Assembly (NCBI GenBank): GCA_965279085.1
Contig: OZ257149.1
Location: 1,736,001-1,800,000 of the forward strand
Direction of reading: 5' to 3'
DNA: 64,000 nucleotides
Source of the DNA: UBA7672 sp965279085
GTDB taxonomy: Bacteria; Pseudomonadota; Alphaproteobacteria; Caulobacterales; Hyphomonadaceae
Within the stretch, counting starts at the first letter, position 1, and every line of letters starts with the position of its first letter. The notes under the pieces are model-generated. The model worked only from the letters and a program-made list of their open reading frames with translations. It ran no database searches and was not told the DNA's origin. The position numbers and the translations under genes are program-made. Positions 17,389 to 25,050 of this stretch are shown here, piece by piece.

Positions 17389-17511
17389 AGCACGCCCTCG
17401 TCCTTCGAGACGCCGCCGCGCGGCTCCTCAGGATGAGGGCTACATGTCCGTCAGCGGTTTAGCCCTCATCCTGAGGAGGCCGAAGGCCATCTCGAAGGAC
17501 GAGGGCGTGCT
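17389..17511. repeat. Composite inverted repeat, copy 2 (well conserved)
   Basis: Left arm 17389-17441 and right arm 17461-17511 are inverted copies of one unit, with a 19-nt loop. Each arm has AGCCCTCATCCTGAGGAG at one end and TCTCGAAGGACGAGGGCGTG at the other, identical in both arms. The centres differ in sequence yet are each self-complementary (CCGCGCGG; GGCCGAAGGCC). It ends 7 nt before the leuA stop, so it may terminate leuA, but the conserved ends and the second copy near pip point to a repeat family. Confidence 0.85.
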
Positions 17512-17518
17512 CGCAGAC

Positions 17519-19093
17519 CTAGGCCGCTGCACCAGTGGCTTTCGCCCGGCGCACTTCAAGCTTGTTGAGTGCGTGGACGTAGGCGCGCGCTGAGGCGACG
17601 AGCGTATCCGGATCGCTCGCCTTGCCGGTGGCGACGAGGCCTTGTTCGGCGAGGCGCACGGAGACCGTTGCTTGCGCGTCGGTGCCTTCAGTGACAGCGC
17701 TGACTTGATACAGCTCCAGCACAGCTGTGTGGGGGATGAGTTGGCGGATGCCGTTGAACACGGCATCGACCGGGCCGTTGCCGGTGGACGTGGTCGAACG
17801 GATTTCGTCGTCGATGGCGAGTTCGATCTCGGCAGTCTGTGGGCCTTCGGTGCCGGCGACAACTTTCAGGCGCTTGACCGTGATGCGTTCCTGATTGCCG
17901 GCCATCTGTTCGTCGACGAGCGCGATTATGTCTTCGTCGAAGACGTGCTTCTTCTTGTCGGCGAGATCCTTGAAGCGCTTGAAGGCGTCGTTGAGCGGCG
18001 CGGGCTCGAGCACGTAGCCGAGTGACTCCAGCTTGTCGCGGAAGGCGTTGCGGCCGGAGAGCTTGCCCATGATGAGCGAGGTGGACGGAACGCCGACGTC
18101 TTCGGGCTGCATGATCTCGTAGGTCTCGCGGTTCTTGAGCATGCCGTCCTGGTGGATGCCGCTCTCGTGCGCGAAGGCGTTCTTGCCGACGATGGCCTTG
18201 TTGTACTGCACCGGGAAGCCGGTGATAGACGAGACCATCTTGGACGCGCGGGCGAGCTTGGGCGTGACCACTTCGGTGTAGAACGGCATGGAGTCGCCAC
18301 GCACTTTCAGGGCCATGACGCACTCTTCCAGCGCGGCATTGCCGGCGCGCTCACCCATGCCGTTGATTGCGCACTCGATCTGGCGCGCGCCGTTGATGAC
18401 GCCGGCGAGAGAGTTGGCGACGGCGAGACCGAGGTCGTTGTGGCAGTGGGTGGACCAGATGACTTTATCCGAGTTCGGAATGTTGTCGATCAGGCGGCGG
18501 ATCAGCGCGCCGTATTCGGCGGGGTGCGAATAGCCGACCGTGTCGGGCACGTTGATGACGGTGGCGCCGGAGTTGATCGCAACGTCGATCGCCTTGCAGA
18601 GGAAGTCGAACTCGGTGCGGGTGGCGTCTTCAGCGGACCATTCAACGTCGCCGGCGAACTTGCGGCTGTGCGTAACGGAGGCGCCGATGGCTTCGAGCAC
18701 GGCGTTCGGGCCCATCTTCAGCTTGTGCTTCATGTGCACAGGGCTGGTGGAGATGAAGGTGTGGATGCGGGGGTTCTTCGCCTTGCGCAGCGCCTCCCCT
18801 GCCTTGTCGATGTCGGTGAGCGTGGAGCGAGCCAGCGTGCAGATCGCCATGTCCTTCGCCAGCTCCGCGATCTGGCTGACGCACTGGAAGTCGCCTTCGG
18901 AGGAGGCTGCGAAGCCGGCTTCGCAGATATCGACTTTCATCTCCTGCAGGAGTTCGGCGAGTTCGAGCTTCTCGCGCAGCGTCATCGAGGCGCCGGGCGA
19001 CTGTTCGCCGTCGCGCATCGTGGTGTCGAAGATGAGCACGCGGTCTTTTCCGGATACGGCCGGGCCAGCGGGCTTGATGTTGGGGGTGGTCAT
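17519..19093 (-). CDS. leuA: 2-isopropylmalate synthase
   Basis: A 524-residue enzyme for the first step of leucine synthesis (acetyl-CoA plus 2-oxoisovalerate). The N-terminal TIM barrel has DTTMRDGEQSPG (metal and substrate site) and the metal-binding HCHNDLG; an FAHESGIHQDG stretch marks the subdomain. The last 130 residues are the LeuA regulatory domain that binds leucine for feedback inhibition. Length is typical of the long bacterial form. A Leu-rich leader peptide and competing hairpins lie upstream, so expression is probably set by attenuation. Confidence 0.97.
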   Translation of the reverse strand: MTTPNIKPAGPAVSGKDRVLIFDTTMRDGEQSPGASMTLREKLELAELLQEMKVDICEAGFAASSEGDFQCVSQIAELAKDMAICTLARSTLTDIDKAGEALRKAKNPRIHTFISTSPVHMKHKLKMGPNAVLEAIGASVTHSRKFAGDVEWSAEDATRTEFDFLCKAIDVAINSGATVINVPDTVGYSHPAEYGALIRRLIDNIPNSDKVIWSTHCHNDLGLAVANSLAGVINGARQIECAINGMGERAGNAALEECVMALKVRGDSMPFYTEVVTPKLARASKMVSSITGFPVQYNKAIVGKNAFAHESGIHQDGMLKNRETYEIMQPEDVGVPSTSLIMGKLSGRNAFRDKLESLGYVLEPAPLNDAFKRFKDLADKKKHVFDEDIIALVDEQMAGNQERITVKRLKVVAGTEGPQTAEIELAIDDEIRSTTSTGNGPVDAVFNGIRQLIPHTAVLELYQVSAVTEGTDAQATVSVRLAEQGLVATGKASDPDTLVASARAYVHALNKLEVRRAKATGAAA

Positions 19094-19139
19094 GTGGGCG
19101 GTCCTGTCAGGGCTTTTGTCGGAGGGTGCTTCTGGTGAA

Positions 19140-19236
19140 CCCCTGGACGCGCGACCCGCGGACTAGCGACGGATCACGAACGCGCCCAGGGGCTGCTAAG
19201 CAGCCCCGTCAGGGAAAGAAGGAGGGTGAGCCCCTG
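19140..19236 (-). promoter_or_regulatory. leuA leader: competing RNA hairpins (attenuator)
   Basis: Within and after the leader peptide, segments on the transcribed strand can pair in exclusive ways. GGGGCTGC (19200-19207) pairs perfectly with GCAGCCCC (19189-19196) over a 3-nt loop. The early codons CAGGGGCT (19229-19236) can instead pair with AGCCCCTG (19187-19194). The same middle segment, CCCCTGGGCGCG (19181-19192), can pair with CGCGTCCAGGGG (19140-19151) over 12 positions with one G-U. No T-run follows, so the mechanism (termination or access to the leuA start) is open. The exclusivity is visible; its function is inferred. Confidence 0.6.
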
Positions 19237-19245
19237 TTTGCGCAT
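19174..19245 (-). CDS. leuA leader peptide, Leu-rich, 23 residues
   Basis: A 23-codon frame starting MRKQGLTLLLSLTGLL, with seven leucines (positions 6, 8, 9, 10, 12, 15, 16), ending 80 nt before the leuA start on the same strand. A good promoter ends just upstream, and the expected transcription start falls on or next to this ATG, so it may be read from a leaderless mRNA; I see no ribosome-binding site. The Leu codons overlap the hairpin-forming segments, as expected of a leucine attenuator. It is too short for normal gene finders. Confidence 0.75.
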   Translation of the reverse strand: MRKQGLTLLLSLTGLLSSPWARS

Positions 19246-19251
19246 GATTGT

Positions 19252-19280
19252 TCTATGATTGGACCGCGCGGTAACGTCAA
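19252..19280 (-). promoter_or_regulatory. leuA promoter (sigma70-type)
   Basis: On the minus strand a -35 box TTGACG (19275-19280) and a -10 box CATAGA (19252-19257) are 17 nt apart. The expected start of transcription, six or seven nt after the -10 box, is at or next to the leader ATG at 19245. Confidence 0.65.
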
Positions 19281-19333
19281 GCGGCAGGAAATCCAGCCCC
19301 ACGAATGAAGCGTCCGGGGCAGAAGGCGCCCAC

Positions 19334-20083
19334 TTACTGGTTTTTGGCGACCGTTTCATTGGCGATGGGTTCAGCGGCGGCTTCCGGTACGTCATCGGCA
19401 TGCACCGCCTTGCGGGCGGCCAACGCCACGACAATCCAGATGCCGATCACGGCGATGACGCCGCCGACGGCGAGCACAACACCCCCACCCATGGCGGACA
19501 TCACTGACTGGCCCAGCAAGGCCACGATCAGCGTCTTCGGGATCGAGCCGACAAAGCAGCCGGCCATGAAACGCAGGAAATTCGCCTTAGATGCGCCGAA
19601 GGCCATGTTGACGACGATGGCCGGCGCGGTCGGGACCGAGCGCACGATCATCGAGGCGAGGAAGTCGTTGCGGCCGATGAAGCGCGACATGCGGTTGACG
19701 GTGTTGCCGCCATATCGGTCGACAAGCTCGCGACCGCCAAAGCGGCCCATGTAGAAATGGAGCCAGGCCGTCGCCATCTGGCCGACCATCGCATAGAGGC
19801 TGCCCAGCCACGGACCGAAGGCGACCACGCAGCCCGCCATCAGCACGAATTGCGGGGCCGCGATGAAGGCCGACAGGATGAAGACCACGACAGTCGCCGG
19901 GAGCCCCCACGGACTGTCGCGCAGGCCCGTGAGCTGTTCGTCGATGTGATCGGCGAAACCGAACAGGCCGGACTTGCCCAGAATCATCAGCACGGCGACG
20001 CCGCCGAGCAGCGCCAGCGACACCCAGATGGTGCGCCATGCCCGGGAGTCCATGTTGTTGAGGAAGGCGACGATCTTCTTCAT
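19334..20083 (-). CDS. TVP38/TMEM64 family membrane protein
   Basis: A 249-residue protein with about six hydrophobic segments and the SNARE-associated/VTT pattern: GxxYAMVGQMATAWLHFYMGRFGGRELV in the middle and a late FxxGCFVGSIPKTLIVALLG. The family is related to DedA scramblase-like proteins; the transported molecule is unknown. It sits upstream of the leuA promoter region on the same strand, separated from it by about 50 nt. Confidence 0.85.
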   Translation of the reverse strand: MKKIVAFLNNMDSRAWRTIWVSLALLGGVAVLMILGKSGLFGFADHIDEQLTGLRDSPWGLPATVVVFILSAFIAAPQFVLMAGCVVAFGPWLGSLYAMVGQMATAWLHFYMGRFGGRELVDRYGGNTVNRMSRFIGRNDFLASMIVRSVPTAPAIVVNMAFGASKANFLRFMAGCFVGSIPKTLIVALLGQSVMSAMGGGVVLAVGGVIAVIGIWIVVALAARKAVHADDVPEAAAEPIANETVAKNQ

Positions 20084-20139
20084 CCGGCGGCCCAGATGCG
20101 CTGTATGCCGCGGCCCGTCAAGAATCCGGGGCGCCGCGC

Positions 20140-20568
20140 CTAGCGGCAGGCTGCACGGGCCTTGAGGGTGCGGTCGACGGCCTGCAGCAGGTCTTTCGGC
20201 TGGACCGGCTTGGCCAGCAGGGCGGCGGCGGCGCGCAGTTCCGGCCGCCGTTCGGCCAGCGTTTCATCCAGCAGGGCCGAGACCACGATGACCACGGGGC
20301 GGCCACGAGAAATGGGCAGCAGGCTGACAGCGGAGAGAAGCTGGAATCCGTCCATGTTGGGCATGTCGAGGTCGGTGACCAGCAGGTCATAGGGATGGCG
20401 CAGCACTTCGTCGAAGGCTTCGCCGCCGTCGGCGACCTCAACGCATTCAAAGCCGGCCGACTCGAGGATCAGGCGCAGATAGGTGCGCATTCCCGAGGCG
20501 TCGTCGGCGATCAGGACGCGCGGTTTACGCACTTCGTTGACCGGGTTGGCAGTGGCAGGCATGCTCAT
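20140..20568 (-). CDS. Single-domain response regulator (CheY-like)
   Basis: A 142-residue receiver domain with intact chemistry: DD in VLIADDASGMR, the phospho-acceptor Asp in LLVTDLDMPNMDG, a Ser in IVVSALLDE and the Lys in ALLAKPVQPKD. No output domain is attached, so it acts by protein contact, as CheY or CtrA-pathway DivK-like proteins do. I chose the ATG at 20568 (MSMPATANPV); an upstream ATG at 20619 would add 17 unrelated residues. No kinase gene is adjacent. Confidence 0.9.
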   Translation of the reverse strand: MSMPATANPVNEVRKPRVLIADDASGMRTYLRLILESAGFECVEVADGGEAFDEVLRHPYDLLVTDLDMPNMDGFQLLSAVSLLPISRGRPVVIVVSALLDETLAERRPELRAAAALLAKPVQPKDLLQAVDRTLKARAACR

Positions 20569-20725
20569 TTTCGGGTCCGGGCGGGATGGGGCAGGTCTTC
20601 CGCCAATTTCGACCAGCACCTATGTGTTTCCCGCTTCTCGCGCCTTTCTCTCGCCGACAAAGACTTGACATTTGGCGACAGACAGTCGGGAATGGCGGTG
20701 ACACGGCGTCGCAGGTTGGGACTTC

Positions 20726-21814
20726 ATGCGGGAAATCATCAGAGCCAGCGCCTGGGACGGTTTCGGCGCGCTCGTAAAGGAGCTCGGCGGAGACCCCGAC
20801 GCGATCCTTGCGGCGTCGCAGGTCGATACGGCGGGGCTGAACGATCCCGAGCGGTACATGCCGCTGCGCGCCTTCCTCGACAGCCAGGCCATCGCCGCGG
20901 AGAAGCTGGGGCGGCGCGACTTCGGACTGTTCATGGGCCAGCGGCAGAGCATGTCCGTGCTCGGCGCCCTGTCGATCGCGATCATCAATTCAGCGACGGC
21001 GCGGCAGGGCATCGAGATCGCCGCGCGGTACATGCACGTCCACAACCCGGCCTTCGCGATGACACTGGCGCCGATGCCGAACACCAGCCGCGACTTCCTC
21101 TCGTGCATGGTGGAGCTGCGCAACAATGCGCGGCGCGAGCAGAACGACGAGCGCATCCTGTCGTCGGTGCACCGCTCGCTGAGCCAGCTCGGGTCGGGCA
21201 ATTACAAGCCACACGAAGTCTGGTTCATGCACGAGCCGATCTCGCCGCTGTCGGTTTACCGCAGCGTGTTCGGCGTGACGCCGCAGTTCGGCAAGCCGAC
21301 CATGGGCATCGCGATCGAGCGCGCGATCCTCGATTCCTGGCGGCCTGGCTATTCCTCGCAGATGCACGACATCGCGGAGATGTACCTGCGGATGCAAAGC
21401 CCGCCGCGCAACAAGGACTTCACCAAGCGCGTCGCCAGCATGGCGCGCAGCCTGTTGAACGGCGGCGAATGTACGCCGGAGCAGGCGGCGAAGGCGCTGG
21501 GACTCCACGCGCGCACGCTGCAGCGGCGGCTGAAGGATGAAGGCTCCAGCTTCGAGAAGATCAAGGACGATGCGCGGCGCGAATGGGCGGAGTCGCTTCT
21601 TGTCCAGCCCGCCGTCACCCTGTCGCAGATCGCGCAGATGCTCGACTATGCCGACAGTTCGGCGTTCTCGCGCAGTTGCCGCCGCTGGTTCGGCGAAGCG
21701 CCGCGCACCTATCGCGCCAAGCTGCTGGCGGCGCGCACGCCCAAGCAGCCGGCGCCGCGCGGATCGCGGGTCAATTCGTTGTCGGCGAACCTGAAGGCGC
21801 GGGCGCGCAGCTGA
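20726..21814 (+). CDS. AraC family transcriptional regulator
   Basis: A 362-residue regulator. Residues about 20-210 match the ligand-binding domain found in OruR/ArgR-like members (Arabinose_bd type), with the early GFGALVKELGGDPDAIL stretch. The C-terminal 100 residues hold two helix-turn-helix motifs: EQAAKALGLHARTLQRRLKDEG and the late SQIAQMLDYADSSAFSRSC with FGEAPRTYR. Such proteins often regulate lipid, opine or amino acid genes. The next gene on the strand is a glycerophosphodiesterase, but no functional link can be shown. Confidence 0.9.
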   Translation: MREIIRASAWDGFGALVKELGGDPDAILAASQVDTAGLNDPERYMPLRAFLDSQAIAAEKLGRRDFGLFMGQRQSMSVLGALSIAIINSATARQGIEIAARYMHVHNPAFAMTLAPMPNTSRDFLSCMVELRNNARREQNDERILSSVHRSLSQLGSGNYKPHEVWFMHEPISPLSVYRSVFGVTPQFGKPTMGIAIERAILDSWRPGYSSQMHDIAEMYLRMQSPPRNKDFTKRVASMARSLLNGGECTPEQAAKALGLHARTLQRRLKDEGSSFEKIKDDARREWAESLLVQPAVTLSQIAQMLDYADSSAFSRSCRRWFGEAPRTYRAKLLAARTPKQPAPRGSRVNSLSANLKARARS

Positions 21815-21900
21815 TCGGCGTGATTTCACGATCACGTTGCCCGGCCCTTCCGCAACGCAAGCATCTCGACATGGCAGCGTCACATGAGCATGGTCCAACC

Positions 21901-22935
21901 ATGAAAATGTGCACACGGATTCTCGGCCTGCTCGCCCTGCCCCTGGCAATCGCCGCCTGCGATACCCTGCCGGGCGCTACATCCACTGGCGCGAAGGGCG
22001 ACTGGCCGCACGCGTCACTGAATCACCAGCGGCCGCTGGTGATCGGACATCGCGGCGCGTCTGGCGCGCTGCCGGAGCATACGCTCGAAGCCTATCAGCG
22101 CGCGCTGAACGACGGCGCGGACTGCATAGAGCCGGATCTCGTGTTCACAAAGGACGGCGTTCTGGTCTCGCGCCATGATACTTGGCTGTCGACGACGACC
22201 AATGTCGCCTCGAAGCCCGAGTTCGCCGGCCGCAAGCGCAAGTCGACAGACCCGGAAGCCTCCGACCGGGAAGACTGGTGGGTGGCGGACTTCACCTTGG
22301 CCGAACTGAGGACGCTGCGCGCGATCCAGCCGTTCAAGGGACGCTCGAAGGCGTTCGACAATCTCTATCTGATCCCGACTTTCGACGAAGTGCTGGAACT
22401 GGCGAAGTCGCGCCAGACGATCACGAGCGAGCCGGTGTGCGTGTATCCGGAGGCGAAGTCGCCCGCGTACCACGCCGCGATCGGTCATGCCGACATGGCG
22501 GAGAAGATCCTTGCCGCTCTGGAAAAGCACGGCATGGCGGCGAAAGGGTCGCGCGTGTTCATCCAGTCATTCGAGCCGGACTTCGTGAAGAAGATAGATG
22601 CGATGACCGACCTCACCGTCGTGATGCTCGTCGGCGACAAGGCGGCGCTGGATGCCGCGATGGCCAAGCCGGGCGCACCGTTCTGGCAGGGGCTGGGCGC
22701 CAATCTTGGCATGCTGCGCGATGCGAACGGCAAGTCCACCGGCGTGATCGAAGCGGCGCATGCGAAGGGCATCGCTGTGCATCCGTGGACGTTCCGCGAC
22801 GACCAGCCGATCGGCGACAAGCCCATCGAGACGTCGATGAGGGAATTCCTCGCCCTTGGGATCGACGGCTTCTTCACCGACTTCCCGTTCACGGGTTACA
22901 AGGTCAGGAACGACGTCCTGCACGGCGTCGAGTAG
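21901..22935 (+). CDS. Glycerophosphodiester phosphodiesterase, lipoprotein
   Basis: A 344-residue GDPD that cleaves glycerophosphodiesters to glycerol 3-phosphate and an alcohol. Catalytic motifs are IGHRGASGALPEHT (general acid/base His and Arg), EPDLVFTKDGVLVSRHD (metal ligands Glu, Asp and the second His). It starts MKMCTRILGLL with a signal peptide ending in AAC, so it should be a lipoprotein in the periplasm. The open frame continues far upstream, but the signal peptide fixes the start. Its last 32 nt overlap the convergent RibD-like gene. Confidence 0.92.
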   Translation: MKMCTRILGLLALPLAIAACDTLPGATSTGAKGDWPHASLNHQRPLVIGHRGASGALPEHTLEAYQRALNDGADCIEPDLVFTKDGVLVSRHDTWLSTTTNVASKPEFAGRKRKSTDPEASDREDWWVADFTLAELRTLRAIQPFKGRSKAFDNLYLIPTFDEVLELAKSRQTITSEPVCVYPEAKSPAYHAAIGHADMAEKILAALEKHGMAAKGSRVFIQSFEPDFVKKIDAMTDLTVVMLVGDKAALDAAMAKPGAPFWQGLGANLGMLRDANGKSTGVIEAAHAKGIAVHPWTFRDDQPIGDKPIETSMREFLALGIDGFFTDFPFTGYKVRNDVLHGVE

Positions 22936-23476
22936 CGGTTTCCAGCTTCCTGTAGCTGTTGACGATGCAGCCCATGCCAATGGGCTGTGAAGCCGTATGC
23001 TCGAAAGTGAGTTGCGTCGATGTGTCGGCGAAGAGTGGGCGGCCTTCGCCGAGGGCGACGGGCACGACAGCGAGTTCAACGAGATCGATCAGGTTGTGCT
23101 TCAGGAAGAGGCCGGCGGTGACGCCGCCGCCGAACAGCCAGATGTCGGTGTCGAGATCCTGCTCGGTCATCCGCTTGCGCAGCTTCGCGAGGCCTTCGGC
23201 GGGATCACCGTCATGGGCCTCGATGGTCTGCGGGCCCTGCAGGATCGGGCGCGACGTCATCACCAGCGCGGGGGTCTGTCCCCACATCCAGCCGCCCATG
23301 TCGATCGACTGGTCGTAGGTGGCGCGGCCAACGACGATACCGCCGATCTGCTTCATCCAGGGGCCGAGGAAGCCCATGGCGATCTTGCCATAGGCGTTCA
23401 GCCAGTCGGCCGAACCGTCCTTCGGAGCGATGAAGCCGTCGAGACTGACGGCGACGTGATAGCGGACAAGATGCAT
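22904..23476 (-). CDS. RibD C-terminal/dihydrofolate reductase family protein
   Basis: A 190-residue protein beginning MHLVRYHVAVSLDGFIAP, the standard start of this family, with DWLNAYG, GRATYDQ and DIWLFGGGVTAGLFL matching the NADPH-binding fold. Family members resemble the reductase domain of RibD but usually have unknown substrates. The open frame extends upstream to 23899, but that part is Arg/Ser-rich non-coding sequence. The 3' end overlaps the GDPD gene tail to tail by 32 nt. Confidence 0.85.
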   Translation of the reverse strand: MHLVRYHVAVSLDGFIAPKDGSADWLNAYGKIAMGFLGPWMKQIGGIVVGRATYDQSIDMGGWMWGQTPALVMTSRPILQGPQTIEAHDGDPAEGLAKLRKRMTEQDLDTDIWLFGGGVTAGLFLKHNLIDLVELAVVPVALGEGRPLFADTSTQLTFEHTASQPIGMGCIVNSYRKLETATRRRAGRRS

Positions 23477-23652
23477 CGGGAACTCCGGCGAGCCTGATGC
23501 AGGACAAGTCGCATGGGCGTGCTGACAGCGGGTTGTCAGCAGCCGGGGAGAACAACTGCTGAACCTGTGATGGCTGGCGTGCGGTGTTGGACGCGAAACG
23601 GGAACGTGACGCGGCAGGGGTCGTTGGTCTTCCAGCACAGGAAGGAACCACA

Positions 23653-23937
23653 ATGAAACTTGCCTTGTTGACCCCCGCCCTGGCGCTCGCGGCGTTCGGG
23701 CTTGCCGCGTGCAGCGACAGCGAGATGGCGAGCGACACGACGCCGACTCAGAACGAGATGGCTGCGACCGAGACGCCGGATTATCGCTACAACCCGCCAG
23801 CCACGGCGCCCGACATGAGGACGATCGCGCCGCCGGTTGAGCCGTCGCCGCGTCCACTCGATCCGGGCGATCCGACGGAGCCAGCGCCAGCGAACCCACC
23901 TCCGCCGATTCCGGAATCCCTGCCGGGTTCGCCCTAG
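23653..23937 (+). CDS. Small Pro-rich lipoprotein, unknown function
   Basis: A 94-residue protein with a lipoprotein signal (MKLALLTPALALAAFGLAAC, ending in the lipobox Cys at 20). The mature part is acidic and Thr-rich, then strongly Pro-rich in the last 40 residues, and probably disordered. A GAAGGAACC stretch 8 nt before the ATG can serve as ribosome site. I know no family. It converges with the HxlR gene and overlaps its stop codon by 4 nt. Confidence 0.7.
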   Translation: MKLALLTPALALAAFGLAACSDSEMASDTTPTQNEMAATETPDYRYNPPATAPDMRTIAPPVEPSPRPLDPGDPTEPAPANPPPPIPESLPGSP

Positions 23938-24320
23938 GCTTTTTCGGCTAGCGTTTCCACGCGGCTGTCGAAGGCGGCGCGAGCTGCCTCGATGGCTGTC
24001 GTGTTGTCGAACGCCCACTGGCCCAGCGACCGCGCCGCCTCGCCGAATTTCTGGCCGAGCGGCGTAAGCTCGTAGTCTACGCGTGGCGGAACCGTTGGCG
24101 TGACCGAGCGAGTGATGAGGCCATCGCGTTCGAGATTACGGAGTGTGAGTGTAAGCATGCGTTGCGAGATGCCCGACAGCACGCGCCGGATTTCCGAGAA
24201 CCGGCGACTTCCCTCCCACAACTGCATGACGACGATCATCGTCCACTTGTCGCCGATGAGCTGGAACGCCTCCGTCGCGGGGCGGCAGGACTCGGTTACA
24301 TGAAGGGTACCACGGCTCAT
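23934..24320 (-). CDS. HxlR family transcriptional regulator
   Basis: A 128-residue winged helix protein with the family core: CRPATEAFQLIGDKWTMIVVMQL, RRFSEIRRVLSGISQRMLTLTLRNLE and the wing residues VPPRVDYELTPLG. Cys12 before the winged helix is in the place of the redox-sensing Cys of HypR/QorR-type members. It is divergent from the FMN reductase gene with 77 nt between start codons, the usual arrangement for control of a quinone or flavin reductase. No clear operator palindrome was seen. Confidence 0.9.
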   Translation of the reverse strand: MSRGTLHVTESCRPATEAFQLIGDKWTMIVVMQLWEGSRRFSEIRRVLSGISQRMLTLTLRNLERDGLITRSVTPTVPPRVDYELTPLGQKFGEAARSLGQWAFDNTTAIEAARAAFDSRVETLAEKA

Positions 24321-24397
24321 GAATGTGCCTCCTTGCGGGATGCGCCGCGACTTTCAATCTAGGCACGGTCACGCGTCATCGCCACCCGGAGCCCATC

Positions 24398-24973
24398 ATG
24401 CTGAACTTCGCCCTGATCATCGGATCCACGCGTCCCAACCGGTTTGCAGACATTCCGGCGAAGTGGATCGTGGAGGGCGCGAAGCAGCGCGACGATTTCA
24501 CGCTGGATGTGCTGGACCTGCGCGAGCACCCCCTGCCCCTGTTCAACGAGCCGGCGCCGGTGGGCTATGTGGGCGGCAAGTTTTCCGAGCCGGCTGCTGA
24601 GGCGTGGCGACACAGGATCGCGCAGTATGACGGGTTCGTCGTGACTGCGTCGGAGTACAATCACGCTCCGACGGCGGTGCTGAAGAACGCCTTTGACAGC
24701 GCCTCGTTCGAGTGGAACCGGAAGCCCATCGGCTTCGTGGGCCATGGCGGCGTCAGCGGCGCGCGAGCGATCGAGCATCTGCGCGGGATCGCGGTCGAGC
24801 TGCAGATGGCGCCGATCAAGCACGAGGTGAACATCGCGATGGAGCCGTATCTCGGCGTCGTGCAGCAAGGGAAGACGCTGGACGACTACGCCTATCTCGT
24901 CGCTGCGCGAACGGCGGTGTTCGAAAATCTGGTGTGGTGGGGCAACGCGCTGAAGACGGCGCGCGCTGCCTAG
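24398..24973 (+). CDS. NADPH-dependent FMN reductase-like flavoprotein
   Basis: A 191-residue flavodoxin-fold protein. The phosphate loop is GSTRPNRFADIPAKWI and the second FMN motif is TASEYNHAPTAVLKNAFD, followed by GFVGHGGVSGARAIEHL. These are typical of the SsuE/chromate/quinone reductase group. The ATG at 24398 (MLNFALIIGSTR) matches family starts. Likely induced through the divergent HxlR regulator. Physiological electron acceptor is unknown. Confidence 0.9.
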   Translation: MLNFALIIGSTRPNRFADIPAKWIVEGAKQRDDFTLDVLDLREHPLPLFNEPAPVGYVGGKFSEPAAEAWRHRIAQYDGFVVTASEYNHAPTAVLKNAFDSASFEWNRKPIGFVGHGGVSGARAIEHLRGIAVELQMAPIKHEVNIAMEPYLGVVQQGKTLDDYAYLVAARTAVFENLVWWGNALKTARAA

Positions 24974-25000
24974 GTCCGCGAGCAGGCCTCAAAAGCAAAC

Positions 25001-25024
25001 GGGCCCCGGATCGCTCCGGGGCCC
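25001..25024. terminator. Bidirectional intrinsic terminator
   Basis: A perfect 10-bp stem (GGGCCCCGGA, loop TCGC, TCCGGGGCCC) lies between the convergent FMN reductase and hppA genes. On the minus strand it is followed by GTTTGCTTTT, on the plus strand by GCTTCATTTC, so it should end both transcripts. Confidence 0.85.
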
Positions 25025-25050
25025 GCTTCATTTCTCCGATCAGGCGCGAG

